DNA of 64,000 bases, from the NCBI GenBank assembly GCA_963691655.1, contig OY829328.1, positions 31,205,890 through 31,269,889 of the forward strand, written 5' to 3'. Below the pieces are notes generated by a model. It made no database searches and was not told where the DNA came from. It was given only the letters and a program-made list of their open reading frames with translations. Shown here in pieces: positions 37,402 through 48,800 of the stretch (the stretch's first letter is position 1; each line of letters opens with the position of its first letter). Source of the DNA: Toxonevra muliebris. Taxonomy: Eukaryota; Arthropoda; Insecta; Diptera; Pallopteridae. Position numbers and translations under genes: made by a program.

Positions 37402-40400
37402 GGAATTAAACCAAACTGTTTTGCAGACAGAGCTTCCAACATCTGTTTATAGTATTTTTGATTTGGAAATTTTTTTGCAAATCTCTTTGGCAGTTCACAG
37501 TTCTATTTAATTATTAAAATAATTAGGCTTTGAATGAACAATGATGCCAGAAGAATGTCAAAAGGTTCATAGGAATAGCAGATCAGACGAGCGTTTCGGA
37601 ACCCGCTACGATTCCTCATCAGTGATCTTTGTGATAGTTCCTGCATTTCAACAATCAGCATGCACAAGTAAGAATTGTGAAAACTGCCCTGAGAAGCGAT
37701 ACTTAATTAATACAAAGATATTTCTAAAAGCTCGTTTCGTCAATTATGTAAGTAGAAATTCAGTTTAATAATGACTGTCGTCCCAGCTGCCTTAGCTTTG
37801 GTTCCCAGACGGGCAAGTAATTGTTTTGAAAAATTAATTATTGATTGCTCTATAAAATAAGTCACTTCCCTGACTTAAAACATAAATGCATACCCGTTAG
37901 TTCTTTGAGAACTTTTGTCTCATTACTTTCCAGACTATCGTCATTAAAACTAATTTTTGTAAATAGTAAAATTGAGAAGTTAATATTTTCGATATCACCA
38001 TAAAATCAAATGAAATAATAAACACACAACATAGTCACAGACCAAACAAAATGTGCCAAGACTGATTTGATATATACACTATATCCAATTTAAAACAAAA
38101 CCAAAACTTCAGCAAAAAATTAACCTTGAGACACGCAAACTAAACTTCTAACTAAATCAACAAAGAGTTTGATACAAAATATCAAAATCTTGCATATTCT
38201 TGTTTCAGCTTCTAAGATATTAAAGTCAGGAAGAGAATCCCCCAAAGAAATGTATAAAAAGAATACAAAAGGACATAATAGTAAGGCGTAACTCAACAGC
38301 ATACCCGCCGAACAAAAGCTAAAGAGAGTAGCCGCTAACGCTGAAACAGTGAAAATACGCTGAACGGCGACATTGTGAGGGAACACCTACTTTAGAGTAC
38401 AACTTGGCAAAGACCAAAAAAATAAATAAAATGGTGAAAAGATCACAAGCTAAATTCAAGGAAAAACGGATTCTCATAATGAAACCAAAAGGAGCTGCTC
38501 TACCTAAGAAGAAGAAAAAGAAGCTATACGAGATGAGGAAAGGCATTATGCACTACGCCTGCAGGGAAGCAGGCAGGTCACTTTGTAACAGGCTTGAAAG
38601 GAGGATGATTTGTTACAGCGTGAGGATTAGTTTGAGAATTTAGTTTATGTATTTTGTTCATAACTATTTCTGAAAATGTGGCTAGGTGAAAACAATGAAG
38701 GAATACAGAAGCCTAATGGGCAGAAGCCTACGACGACTAGATGCGCTAACGATGATGTGAATGTGGTTCCATGGAACGGAAGAATTGTGATGGTGTCGAA
38801 CAAGCAAAAGTCACAAGTAAATGAAAAAGAATAAGAAGAAGATAATGTAGAAAAAAGAAATACTAACTGCATTTCTTTTTTCTGCAATGAATTAAAAATT
38901 GGCCGAAAGCGCTGCTGCCAAAGTTACCAAACTAGACATATTGTTAAGATATGTCGAAGTAACAACAGCAGCCACAACAACAACAGCAATAACGACAGCA
39001 ACAAATGCTCAGCACATGGTAATGCTAATTTATGAAGTAGCAAAGCCAAAACATAAAAACAAAACAACACAGCAGCAGCAACAACAACAGCGAGCAACGA
39101 CGACAACGACATGGATGCGACGGTAATTATAGCTTTCCTATATATGTACGTCCAATGATTCCGGGAGAAAAATTGTGAACAGAAGCTGTAGCAACAAGTG
39201 GTTGTTGTTGTAGTTGTAGATTTGCTCAGGCAACACACACACATACACGTACAAACAATTGTGAGTGACGCCAGTGAAATGTTGCCGGTGTTGTTATTAT
39301 GTTATGGTTGCATCAGGTGCACAGTGCAGCAAACGCAATCGAGACTCGAAACTGACTTAGTGTGTATAGAAAAACTTTTGTGAAACTTGTGAATTCAAGT
39401 TATGAAAAGGTCCTCCCCAGAGGCGCACAAACAAAGGAAAACAACAGCAAGAAAAAAAAGGCACAAAAAGAAAAGTCAAAATCCAGCAGCATTTTTTATT
39501 GTGTGTGTGAAATTGAGGCCATTTCACTATTGCTACAGCAAAATTCAAACATATTTCAGCAGTAAAAGCAACAACAATAACAGCAACAGCTAAGCCTTCT
39601 TCCGCCTAGGATAGATAGATTGTAGTTCATACACACCTAAAATCGTAACATGCATTTAACTGGTAGCAGCAAATGTATGTAACAACAACTACCAGCAGCA
39701 GCAGCAGCAACAACAACAACAGCAACCGAGGAACGGTGGCAGCAGCATTGTACTTTAATGTTCTCGCTGCCGTTTGATGTCGAAGAAGCGATGTGGTATT
39801 TTGCTGCAAGCGTATGTACCTAGTTTTAGTTGCATGCAGCATGGGCGTTTGCAACATGATTTTTCTTACATTTTTTGTTCTTTTTTTTCCTTTTTGCTGG
39901 CTGGCTGTGTTTCTGTTTTCGTTGTGCACTGTGTACTTGTGTTGTTACTCTATAATATTATAACGCAATATTTTTGTGCTGGTGGAAACTTTCTTTCGCA
40001 GCAGGCAAATTTAGCGAATTTACACAACGCTTTACAGTTATTTGACATTGGCTGCGGCTGTTAGCATGTGGCTGTATTTTTTTCATAGTTGTTGCTGCTA
40101 TTTTTAAGATTTGCATACGTACATATGCAAATATTGCCAACAATCAGGGCCAGTTACTACCAACTTACCAGTTACAAATTGTAACTTTGTTGCTTGCTCA
40201 TCATCATCATCATTTTTCATGTTGCTTATTAAGGATCTCATAATAATGTGTAATGTATGTATGCACGTATGATTTTGCTGTTTTTGTTGTAGCCACATAG
40301 TTTTTGTAATTTGCATTAACTTGATTAACTTGATTTTCATAGGTTACATTTAATCAAGCAATTAGTTTAACATAGTCGTTTTTGTATTGGTCTCATTTAA

Positions 40401-40700
40401 ATACTTTTAGTAAAAAATTTTAATAATATTTCTCAAGCAATCCATAAATTTTTCAAAAATACTGATTTAATTCGCCTAAATTACAAATAGTCGTTATAAT
40501 CAAGAAAACCTTCGCACTTGCTCGTCACCACTTCAGTAAAGCTTCGCTAGTCGCCTCTGCTGTCCGCATGCTGGCGCCAGGAGGTAAGGCCAAGTGCAGT
40601 CAGGGTCCTCTGTGCCTGGTCTGTTTACTGGAGATTAAGTCATACCCTTCTATGCATTCCACCACTGTGGTTTGAATAGAATACAGTATACCGCCAAACC
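37402..40700. other. Spacer with opa-like CAG/CAA tracts, no gene seen
   Basis: CAA/CAG/CGA-rich runs at about 38960-39120 and 39560-39735, with the reverse complement giving L/T/V-rich pseudo-ORFs. The ORFs at 37541-37768 and 38404-38643 (the latter Lys/Arg-rich) do not resemble any family I recognise. A GC-richer patch at about 40505-40680 (CTGGCGCCAGGAGGTAAGG) is unrecognised. Parts may be untranslated exon or intron of a host gene. Confidence 0.55.
38960..39735 (+). repeat. Opa-type CAG/CAA trinucleotide clusters
   Basis: Two clusters of CAG and CAA triplets (about 38960-39115 and 39560-39730) interspersed with GCA, CGA and ACA. Such runs are common in fly coding and non-coding DNA; here every frame is soon interrupted, so polyglutamine coding is not supported. 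Confidence 0.65.
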
Positions 40701-41565
40701 ATTAGAAGCACCACAGATTTCCTTTAATTTTGTTAGTAAATCCAGAAAGTTTGTACAGTTGTAAAAAGATTTTGCTAAATTTTTTTCGGGAACTGTTTTC
40801 TGGTGACAATTTGGGACCGATTTGTCAAGTAATAATGGAAAAGTTTTTTTCTTACTGGGGAATTTTAGTTAACATTTTTTAAAAATTCAAGGATTCGTTT
40901 CGCTTTGACTTCCAAATTTTTTTTTTTATTTGCACCATATGTGCATAGATGTTTCTCCACAATTGCATTTTCAGCTCACTTCATATGTATGCCTCCAAGA
41001 ATCTACGTAGCCGTAAAGAGACGACTCAAAAAACGTAATTCCCCCATATTTTATTCGTAACATTTCATCTTTTCACAATGTGTTATTGGAGTAAAACCCT
41101 TTGTCATTGTAGTCTATAATCTTTATAGAATTAAAACCTACAAAGTTTTCAAACAATAACATCTTCTCGAAGGACAGGCTCATAGTAAGAAAAAAATAGA
41201 GGAAACAACATTTTTTGAGCCTTCTTTTTAAGACGACACTGACCCTTGTAGAGCTACTGAAGTCAAGTGACAGGTATAGAATATTCGGGGGATATTTATG
41301 CACTTATGGTACAAGCAAAAAAAAATTCAGAAATGGCCAAGGTTAACACTTATTTGTACCATAATATTTCAAAAGGCATAGATTTGGTTTTTGGTACAAA
41401 AAAGAGGGTTAAGGTTAAACTTCATCATTATTATTTGACTAATCGGTCTCAAATTGTCACTAGAAAATAATTCCCGAAAAAAAAATTTGGTAAAATATTT
41501 TTAAAATTGTTAAAACTCACTGCATTTACAAACAAAATTAGAGGAAATTTGTGTATAATGCTAGC
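40701..41565. mobile_element. Inverted-repeat element, ~140-bp arms
   Basis: The left arm 40701-40838 and right arm 41425-41565 are inverted copies: the left carries TTCGGGAACTGTTTTCTGGT, GACAATTTGGGACCGAT and TCAAGTAATAATGG, and the right carries their reverse complements with scattered changes. The central about 590 bp show no homology to a transposase. No clear target duplication was found. Family unknown. Confidence 0.7.
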
Positions 41566-43039
41566 CGGAACGTTTTGTTCCATTCACTAGAAATGACTCA
41601 GCTGGCAAAGCTGAAGCCACTTGACTATGCTATTGTCGGCATACAGCTAATGAATTCATCTTCTCCGTCCACACATTGTCACTTTGTCCACCCATATTAG
41701 ACCATCTATATTGAGCCCGTAGTAGCCTATATTGAAAAGACTTATCCTTCGATTAATAATAAGGAAGACAATGTTTTTCCGTGCCTTGTGCATCGAGCCT
41801 TTCTTCCATTTTGACCTCAATCGGACCTCTGTAGGCTGTCACGCCTACAAAAAAATCAAATAAAGGACGACGCTTAATGACCAGAATAGTTCTGACTTCG
41901 CCAGAGAGACTCTATGCCTCTCGCGAAAAACAGCAAAAAAACGAGGCTCATCGAAGACGCCCAAAAAATGCCCAGCACCAATCCTAAAGAAGTTCGCTAT
42001 TAAAACACCACCTGAATGAAGTCGCCCGCCCAAAAAAGCACAGAAAAAGCCCTCTTCGAACGAAGCTGAGAATTTTCAAATCAATGCCTCGTCGGCTAAG
42101 CCACAAGTCCATTGCATAAGCTGAGTACAAGAGAGAAGTGAACTTAAAATGCGCCAATTTAAGGGCGAGCTATTTTATTTGCCGGTTAAAGTTTTCTACA
42201 ACATTTTCTTGTAAAATTTTTTTAAATAAAATACAACAAAATTGCAACAAATTAGGCTTTTTATTTAATTTAATTAATTTTTCCAGGTCATTTTCAATAA
42301 TTTCAGCACATATTTCAACACTTTTCAGCTATGAGTTAACCTAGACAGTAAGGGCCAACCTTGGAAGTCCTTCGTTTTTTTTAATGCATATAAATTTTTC
42401 ATTTTTCACCCAATCAATTTTCGATGTTCAGCAAAGTGTTGCTTTTCCCAGACAAATCCTTGGATTCCAGTTCTTCCATTCCTTGGATTCCAGTTCTTCT
42501 TTACTGTTTTAAATCAACTAAGCATTCCGTTGAAAAGTGACCATTTAAACTCAGTAAAAAATTTTATATTTCAAAACATAAAAAATATGTTATTCGTACC
42601 CCAATACTTAAAAAATTCAAATATTTACAAAATTATTACAAGTGTCTACAAAAAATCCTTAATGCAAACACTTGAAAGTGTCGGCAAACTTTTTTGACAT
42701 CCTTTTTCACATCAGGAATAAAATTAAAGGAAGAGCAGCCTCCAAATGACAATGCAGCTTAACTTTCCAAATTCATTTAATTGATATGGTAGAAGAGCAC
42801 ATCTTCAAAAGGATAAAACGCCTTTCAACAACATTCGATAACATTTGATGCTAACCGCATCAACGAGCAACGAGTATTTATGCCAAACAAATTACAACAA
42901 TAGCCGACGAATTGTGAGCAAATCAAATCAAAATCGAATTGAACCAAGTCAAAAATCAAAAGATTTCTGCTGATGCTGACAGTTGCTGCAACTGACCGCC
43001 GCAACAACAACACCATCAACAAAAAAATTATTATTATTG
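41566..43039. other. Spacer with a GC-richer unidentified block
   Basis: A GC-richer patch at about 41580-42130 has a 62-codon minus ORF (41845-42033) and partly open plus frames, but nothing recognisable; it could be an eroded retroelement. A 19-bp direct repeat CCTTGGATTCCAGTTCTTC occurs at 42458-42476 and 42481-42499. The rest is AT-rich. Confidence 0.55.
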
Positions 43040-43094
43040 TTATTATTATTATTGTGATTATTATTGCAACTTGAGATTCGAGACTGAACCAAGT

Positions 43095-43899
43095 GATCAG
43101 ACTGTAACAAAAAAAACAAAAAGATCAGTGGGACGGAAGATAAGCAGCAGCAGCAAATCGGTGAGTTGTATAAGCGCCGCGCTTCAGACGATCATCACAT
43201 GGCGGAATATGTGAATTCACTCCCGAAAATTTTTTAGAAATATGCTGACGTGGTATGTGCAATTAAATCGTATGACTATGAGCGATTTTTAAGCAATGCC
43301 AACGACAGTCAACCAGCCAGTCAGCTAGTGAGCCAGTCCCAGTCATCCCAGCCAGTCATTCAAGCCAGCCACTCCAATTCAATTCACCAACACTCTTTTC
43401 TGCTGCCCATTTGTTGGTGCTCATCCGCTTCGATCGATCGATAAATGATCTTGCACACTTATTGTTGTTGTTATTGCTTTTTTATAATACCATTGTAAGC
43501 GAAAAAAAATAAATGAAACTGTATAGGACGTTGGCGTCAGCGGCATCCCTGCGAGATTTGCCAACAGGTGAGAAAATAAGATCACTTGGGAATGATCTTG
43601 CGACGCGGTGCGACGCGACGATGATTGAGCGCGTTGTAATCATGCAATAAAAACTTCTTTTTGTTTTCAATTCATTCATAAGGTTTTTGTTGCTGTATAC
43701 GTTTTGCTTTTTACTAGAGTATTGTTCTCTTATATTTGAGTCCTTCGAATAGGGCTATGAAATAGCTATACGTAATCACACATATGTACATATATGTGAA
43801 TGTATGACTATGTAGAAATGAAGCGATCGGGCGAGTGATCGTGCGAGCGTGCAACCCATTTATTTCGACGACTAAGCGCGTTTTTTGAGTCAAAAGATC
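43095..43899 (+). promoter_or_regulatory. GATC-dense island with two splice-donor-like sites
   Basis: GATC occurs at 43095, 43123, 43190, 43432, 43436, 43447, 43580, 43594, 43825, 43837 and 43896, 11 times in about 805 bp, well above what this AT-rich composition predicts. The island is GC-richer than its surroundings. Two consensus-like plus-strand donors lie in it: TCG/GTGAGT at 43161 and CAG/GTGAGA at 43568. Upstream of the second, an ATG (43513) opens an 18-codon frame beginning MKLYRTLASAASLRDLP. This would fit a promoter and 5' exons of a host gene, but no acceptor or downstream exon is identified. Confidence 0.3.
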
Positions 43900-45045
43900 G
43901 TTACGTTTTAAGATAATTTCACCAATAAATTGAATTGGACTTCCGTTGAGATTGTGGCCGCTTGATAAACTTGTCTCGTTGTTGGGTAACGCTATTGATT
44001 AAATATGATTTTTTTTGTTTTTTTTTTTTGTTGTAGCTTTGTACTTATTTGTTTTCATTATTAAGATTTTTTTGTATTGATTTTTATTTGAACTTTGATT
44101 TTTTGTTTTTTATTGTATTTTGTAGGTCTTCATTTTTACGTAGATACATACGTTTCTATTAATTTTTGCGATCAAAGATTGAAGGTATTTTCAGTAAATT
44201 GAAGCTTTTAGTGGCGTTTCCTTTGGTTGGGGAAAAAAAGTATGATGACCATGGGTTTTTTGCTTTGCTGGAAGCTGGTGTAAATCCGGTAGCTAATTGA
44301 TTTTAATTTCTGAATGTAGTATTTTTATAATGATGAGTTTTTACTTAGGAGTTTAGGCATAGGTGTGTGAATATTTTCATTTTCTTTGCGAATTTTGCAT
44401 TAATGAAATACTTGTATCAATTTTTTTCAAGTTGTAGTTTATATGAGACTTTCTACAGTACTCGAGTGTTGACTACTGAGTGTAACTTCAGGTCAAATAT
44501 CAGTCCAAATAAAATCGCCTTATCAAAGGTTCAGTCTGCAATTAGAATAATCAGGATACAAGCACATTTGAGACTCATTCAACTAACTTATAAAAATCCG
44601 CCAAACATTCTCATACCACCTTCATACTTTTTAGAGTATTTGTGTTGCTTCGAGATTAAAAAACTGCCCTTATGGTTTGCTCTGCTTTTATATCTGTTTT
44701 CATTATGTCATATTCCATATCAAGAAAAAAGAGAGAGTTGATTATAATGAAATTTGATTGAATTTGACATAATAAAAACCAGCCATTAAATTATAGCGAA
44801 ATTTTATAGCTGTTAAAAAGCCGCAAAGCCAGTCACTAAAATTTACTTAATAAGATTCAAATTAAACTCATGGGCTGACCCATAATCTTGTGCGATATTT
44901 TATAAAATACTAGTTTTTTTTAAATTTCTCTCATATTTCTTGTAAAGAGAGTTAGTCTTAGGAAACATTTCCCGTTTTGATTCTATATTTGCAGTTCTAT
45001 TTCCTCACTACCAAACCAAAGCATTTCTTTTTTAGTAGCGGACTG
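43900..45045. other. AT-rich spacer, no gene seen
   Basis: Contains a 124-codon open frame (44367-44741, non-ATG start), the longest in the window outside transposons. Its translation is unrecognised, has no clear domain and matches what AT-rich DNA gives by chance. Confidence 0.55.
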
Positions 45046-45813
45046 CACTCAAAAAAAAGTGCAATGTAAAATTGATATTTTTGTAATGCTATTTTCAATG
45101 TAAAAACAAAAATTGATAAATTTTGTATTGAATTAACATTAAAACTATCATATGGATAATAATTCGTTTTACATTGCCATATCAAATTATAATGTAAAAA
45201 TTACATTAAAAATGTTCTTATTACTCAATACATTTGTCATGTAAAATATGTAAAATTGATATTATCCTGCGCAAATTTTACATTCAAAATGTGAACAGAC
45301 TAGTATAGCATCAAAAATTAAGGCTGGCAATACTTTTTGCATAAGTATAACATAACAAATTTAAACAGCCAACACTTTTTTATTGCGAAATAGTTTTACT
45401 TTTCGTCGGGTAAGAGTAAACGTATCTATTTATTTGTAGTGGCGCACAATAATAGTTTAAACAAAACCAGTGTAAAAAAGTGTTCAAATAATAAAATAAA
45501 CTAAAATGTGTTTTAAAAATTTTACTTTTTCGGAATTATTTATGTTAATATATTATTATTAATAATTATTATTACATATTACATAAAATGCAAAAAATTT
45601 CTTCACTGTGTTTCATATAACATTTTAAGTTTTCAATTATACGTTAAATTTATATCAAATTTACATTTTGCAATATCAGTTATACATTTTTGTCATGTCA
45701 ATTCAACATTATTGTCTTATCAATGTCAATTTTGATATTTTTTAATGTTAGCTGAATATTGTAACAAAAAAATTTTATTTTCACAGCTGTTTTATGTACT
45801 TTTTTTTTGAGTG
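45046..45813. mobile_element. MITE with CACTCAAAAAAAAGT ends
   Basis: Left tip CACTCAAAAAAAAGT and inverted right tip CACTCAAAAAAAAAGT. Sub-terminal repeats TGTAAAATTGATATT recur at about 45065 and 45247, with related inverted strings (AATATCA.., TCAATTTTGATATT) towards the right end. No ORF of note and no convincing target duplication. Superfamily not determined. Confidence 0.7.
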
Positions 45814-48800
45814 TAGGGCATGGTTTATTTTTGGGCCATCAACTTCTTTGTTTTTGAAATAAATATGACATTTTTACGCCATTCCAAAGCTAAAGTAATT
45901 ATCTAACTTCCAAGAAAAATGTTAGTTGTTGTAGAAATGATAAATTTTGGCAACTTAAAAAAATGTATCCATGAGTGAGACATCTGTTAAAAACCGCAGA
46001 AAAGGGCTGAAAATGAAGTGGACACTTCAGAATGATTTATTTATTGGTTCCGTGAAAATTAAACAAAATTATTCATTAGGTTATTTTTAAATAATGGATT
46101 CAAAACTTATAGATTTTCATATTTTTAGTGATATTTTTATCAGTTGAATTGTTTTTGAAACAAGTATTTTTAAAAAACTGTTGAAGGAATTTTTTTGTCA
46201 GAAAAAAAAACTCGTATTCAGTGCAGCTAACGCAGCAGATGTATTCCCTTGAATGTATTTTACTAACTATCACAGTACTAACGTTAGAGGAACCATTGCA
46301 ACTTGAAGCAATAAACGTGGTGTATCACTCAAGAGTGTGTCCTCCTCATCGATGCATTCCCCCACTTAATTCCAGTGGGGGAATGCATAAATGAATGCAT
46401 TAATCTTACATTTCTGCTCTGTAAGTACCCTAGTCATGCTTTTTTTAAAAAGGGCCTACATACTTGAAAATCGAGTATTGATTTTTAGCATCTATAATTG
46501 AAGAAACCCTAAAAACATTTTCAACATAAAGAAAAACACACAAAATATGCAAGTGCAAAATTCATTTAAAAGAAAACAATCGAAATCGAAGAAAGATGAA
46601 AAAAATCACAAACTAATATAAAAAGGTCAAAGTAAATAGCTTAACACATAAACAAAGGAGAGTGAAACAAAACCCCTTTTTGCAAAAAAAAAGGAAACAA
46701 CATTGTTTTTTATACATATATTTTGCATTTGGGTATCTACATTGAAGCACAGGTCAATACTGACCCGCTGCGGCGTGGAATGCGAATGCACCCTATGAGT
46801 GTGCACACCAACATAGACCGGCAGGTATAGATTGATCTTGTTAAGAGTAAGTTGGGTTAAAGGCTGGCGCCAAAAGAATTGAGAGCTGACGAGATTAGGG
46901 CGTTAAAGTACTTAATCCAGTTTTGGCAACATTTTTTTGCACATAGATATTTAGGTACATAATTTTATTTTTACAAATATCATTACTCAAAGCAAGTAAG
47001 TGCACATATATTTACCTGCATTTGTAGTTTTTAAAGATATTTTAAAATCAACAACATGAAATAAAAAATATACATACCTACATAATAGAAATAATTTCAG
47101 AATTTCAAATTAATTATAGCAGCTCATAAATCGATCCTTTTGTTACATATTGATGTATGTATGAATATCGTCGCGTGCGGTACATTTATAGTTAGGTACA
47201 ACTGGACATGATATGGATGTCTATCCTTTTGACATGCGCAGGTCAGCTGCAATTCGTACTGCGCTAAATTTCTTAATGTTTTATGATGTTGGTTTTATTT
47301 TCGTTATATATTTTTTATGCTTGACACGAACTTTTGAGGTCTGAGTGGCTGACGCCAGCCATAACAGTTCATTCAATATGAGCCATTAAGTTTGCGCGAG
47401 AGCTGTACAAGAAATCAACTTCCAACTTTGGATGATGGTCCTAGAGGCGTTTTGGCACGAATATGTATATTTAGGTTTTTTTACTGTGTTTTTTTTTTTA
47501 TCACTACGTTTTATAATATTTTTCCGTTTTTGAGAGTATTCTTTTTCTTAGATTACGTCGTTTTAAGTTCTACCGCCTTGCAGCAATTTGCCAATTTTTT
47601 CTTCAGTTTTTTAGTTTGATTTGCACCGCAAAACAGCCCTCGGTTGTATTGTTGTTATTGTTGGTGGCCTTTATGAGCCATTGTTATTTTTGTTGTGATT
47701 TTCTTTTAGCGTTCTAACACTGTTTTAGCGAGAATTTTAGTATATATCATCGAGATATGCGGCAAATCATAAATGCGTCTGTCTGAAATAAAATTTTGCT
47801 GCGCTAATAATTATTTTATTTTCTTTGTCGAAGTTTCAGAAACCGTTAATACACTAATAGTAAAAGATTTGTAAAAATGACAAAAACAAAAATATATGGT
47901 ATGAAAAGATGTTACATTATTGAATTCTTGACATCCAAGCTACAGCTTTCTAATGAACATTTCAACGTGTATTTAGAAAAATTCACCGAAAATATGAACT
48001 CAAACTGCACATGGATTTCAAATACGAATCTTGCACGAACCTTAATCTAGGTTATAATAATTTTTAAATCAAGGCATGAAAATATATTGCTAGCTTTCTA
48101 AATCCCTGAACTTTTAAACTACACGTGCTAACCAAAAGTGTAGGAAACTGATATCGGACCGATTTTCTATTATCGACTCTTTCACAAAACTCTGAATCCT
48201 TATCTTTGAATTTTAAATTTATGGAACTATTCACTTACTGAGTAATGCTAAATAAAACAATTTTCGTTCTCTGTATAAAACTTATTTATTTTACTTTCGA
48301 AATCAAACATATGACCAAGACTTTGAAAACGGTAACCATAGGCAAACAATTTTTTTTTAAATTTCTGGCTAACTTTTTTTCATTTCGTGAATACGTAACC
48401 TCTACGTTAGCCAAAATGAATGAAAAGCGCAAAACCCCGTTTTAAGTTCGACAATTTACAGTATAGATCGAGGCTTTTTGTTTGAAGTAAAAATTACTGG
48501 AAGATAGCAAGGAGACAAAATGGTAAATAAATATTATCAAATATTTCTAATGTAAGTATTTCTACTGTAATAATAATAGCTTGTGTTAATATGAATTTCA
48601 CTAGATTGCTTTGAAATTTGGAAAAAAAATATGAACTAAGTTGAGTGTTTGACGGCAAATTGTATTAAACAAATCACATGTAACGTGACAGATCGATTTT
48701 CAAAAAAAAATTTTTTTTTAAACATTTGTAATTTTTTTGGGATGTATATTACCTATCTTTTTTCTTTGTCCTTTCTATCTACTTCTTGGAATAATATAGT

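Noticed and set aside
38404..38643. Lys/Arg-rich 79-codon ORF
   Set aside because: Basic residues come from an AAG/AAA-rich stretch; no domain recognised, and neighbouring frames are equally open.
41845..42033. Minus-strand 62-codon ORF in a GC-richer patch
   Set aside because: No family resemblance in either strand; the patch may be an eroded element but I cannot identify it.
44367..44741. 124-codon ORF, longest outside transposons
   Set aside because: Non-ATG start, no recognisable motif, composition as expected from AT-rich DNA.
46771..46824. Possible internal exon ending CAG/GTATAG
   Set aside because: Open for only about 24 codons with a weak acceptor and donor; not enough to call.
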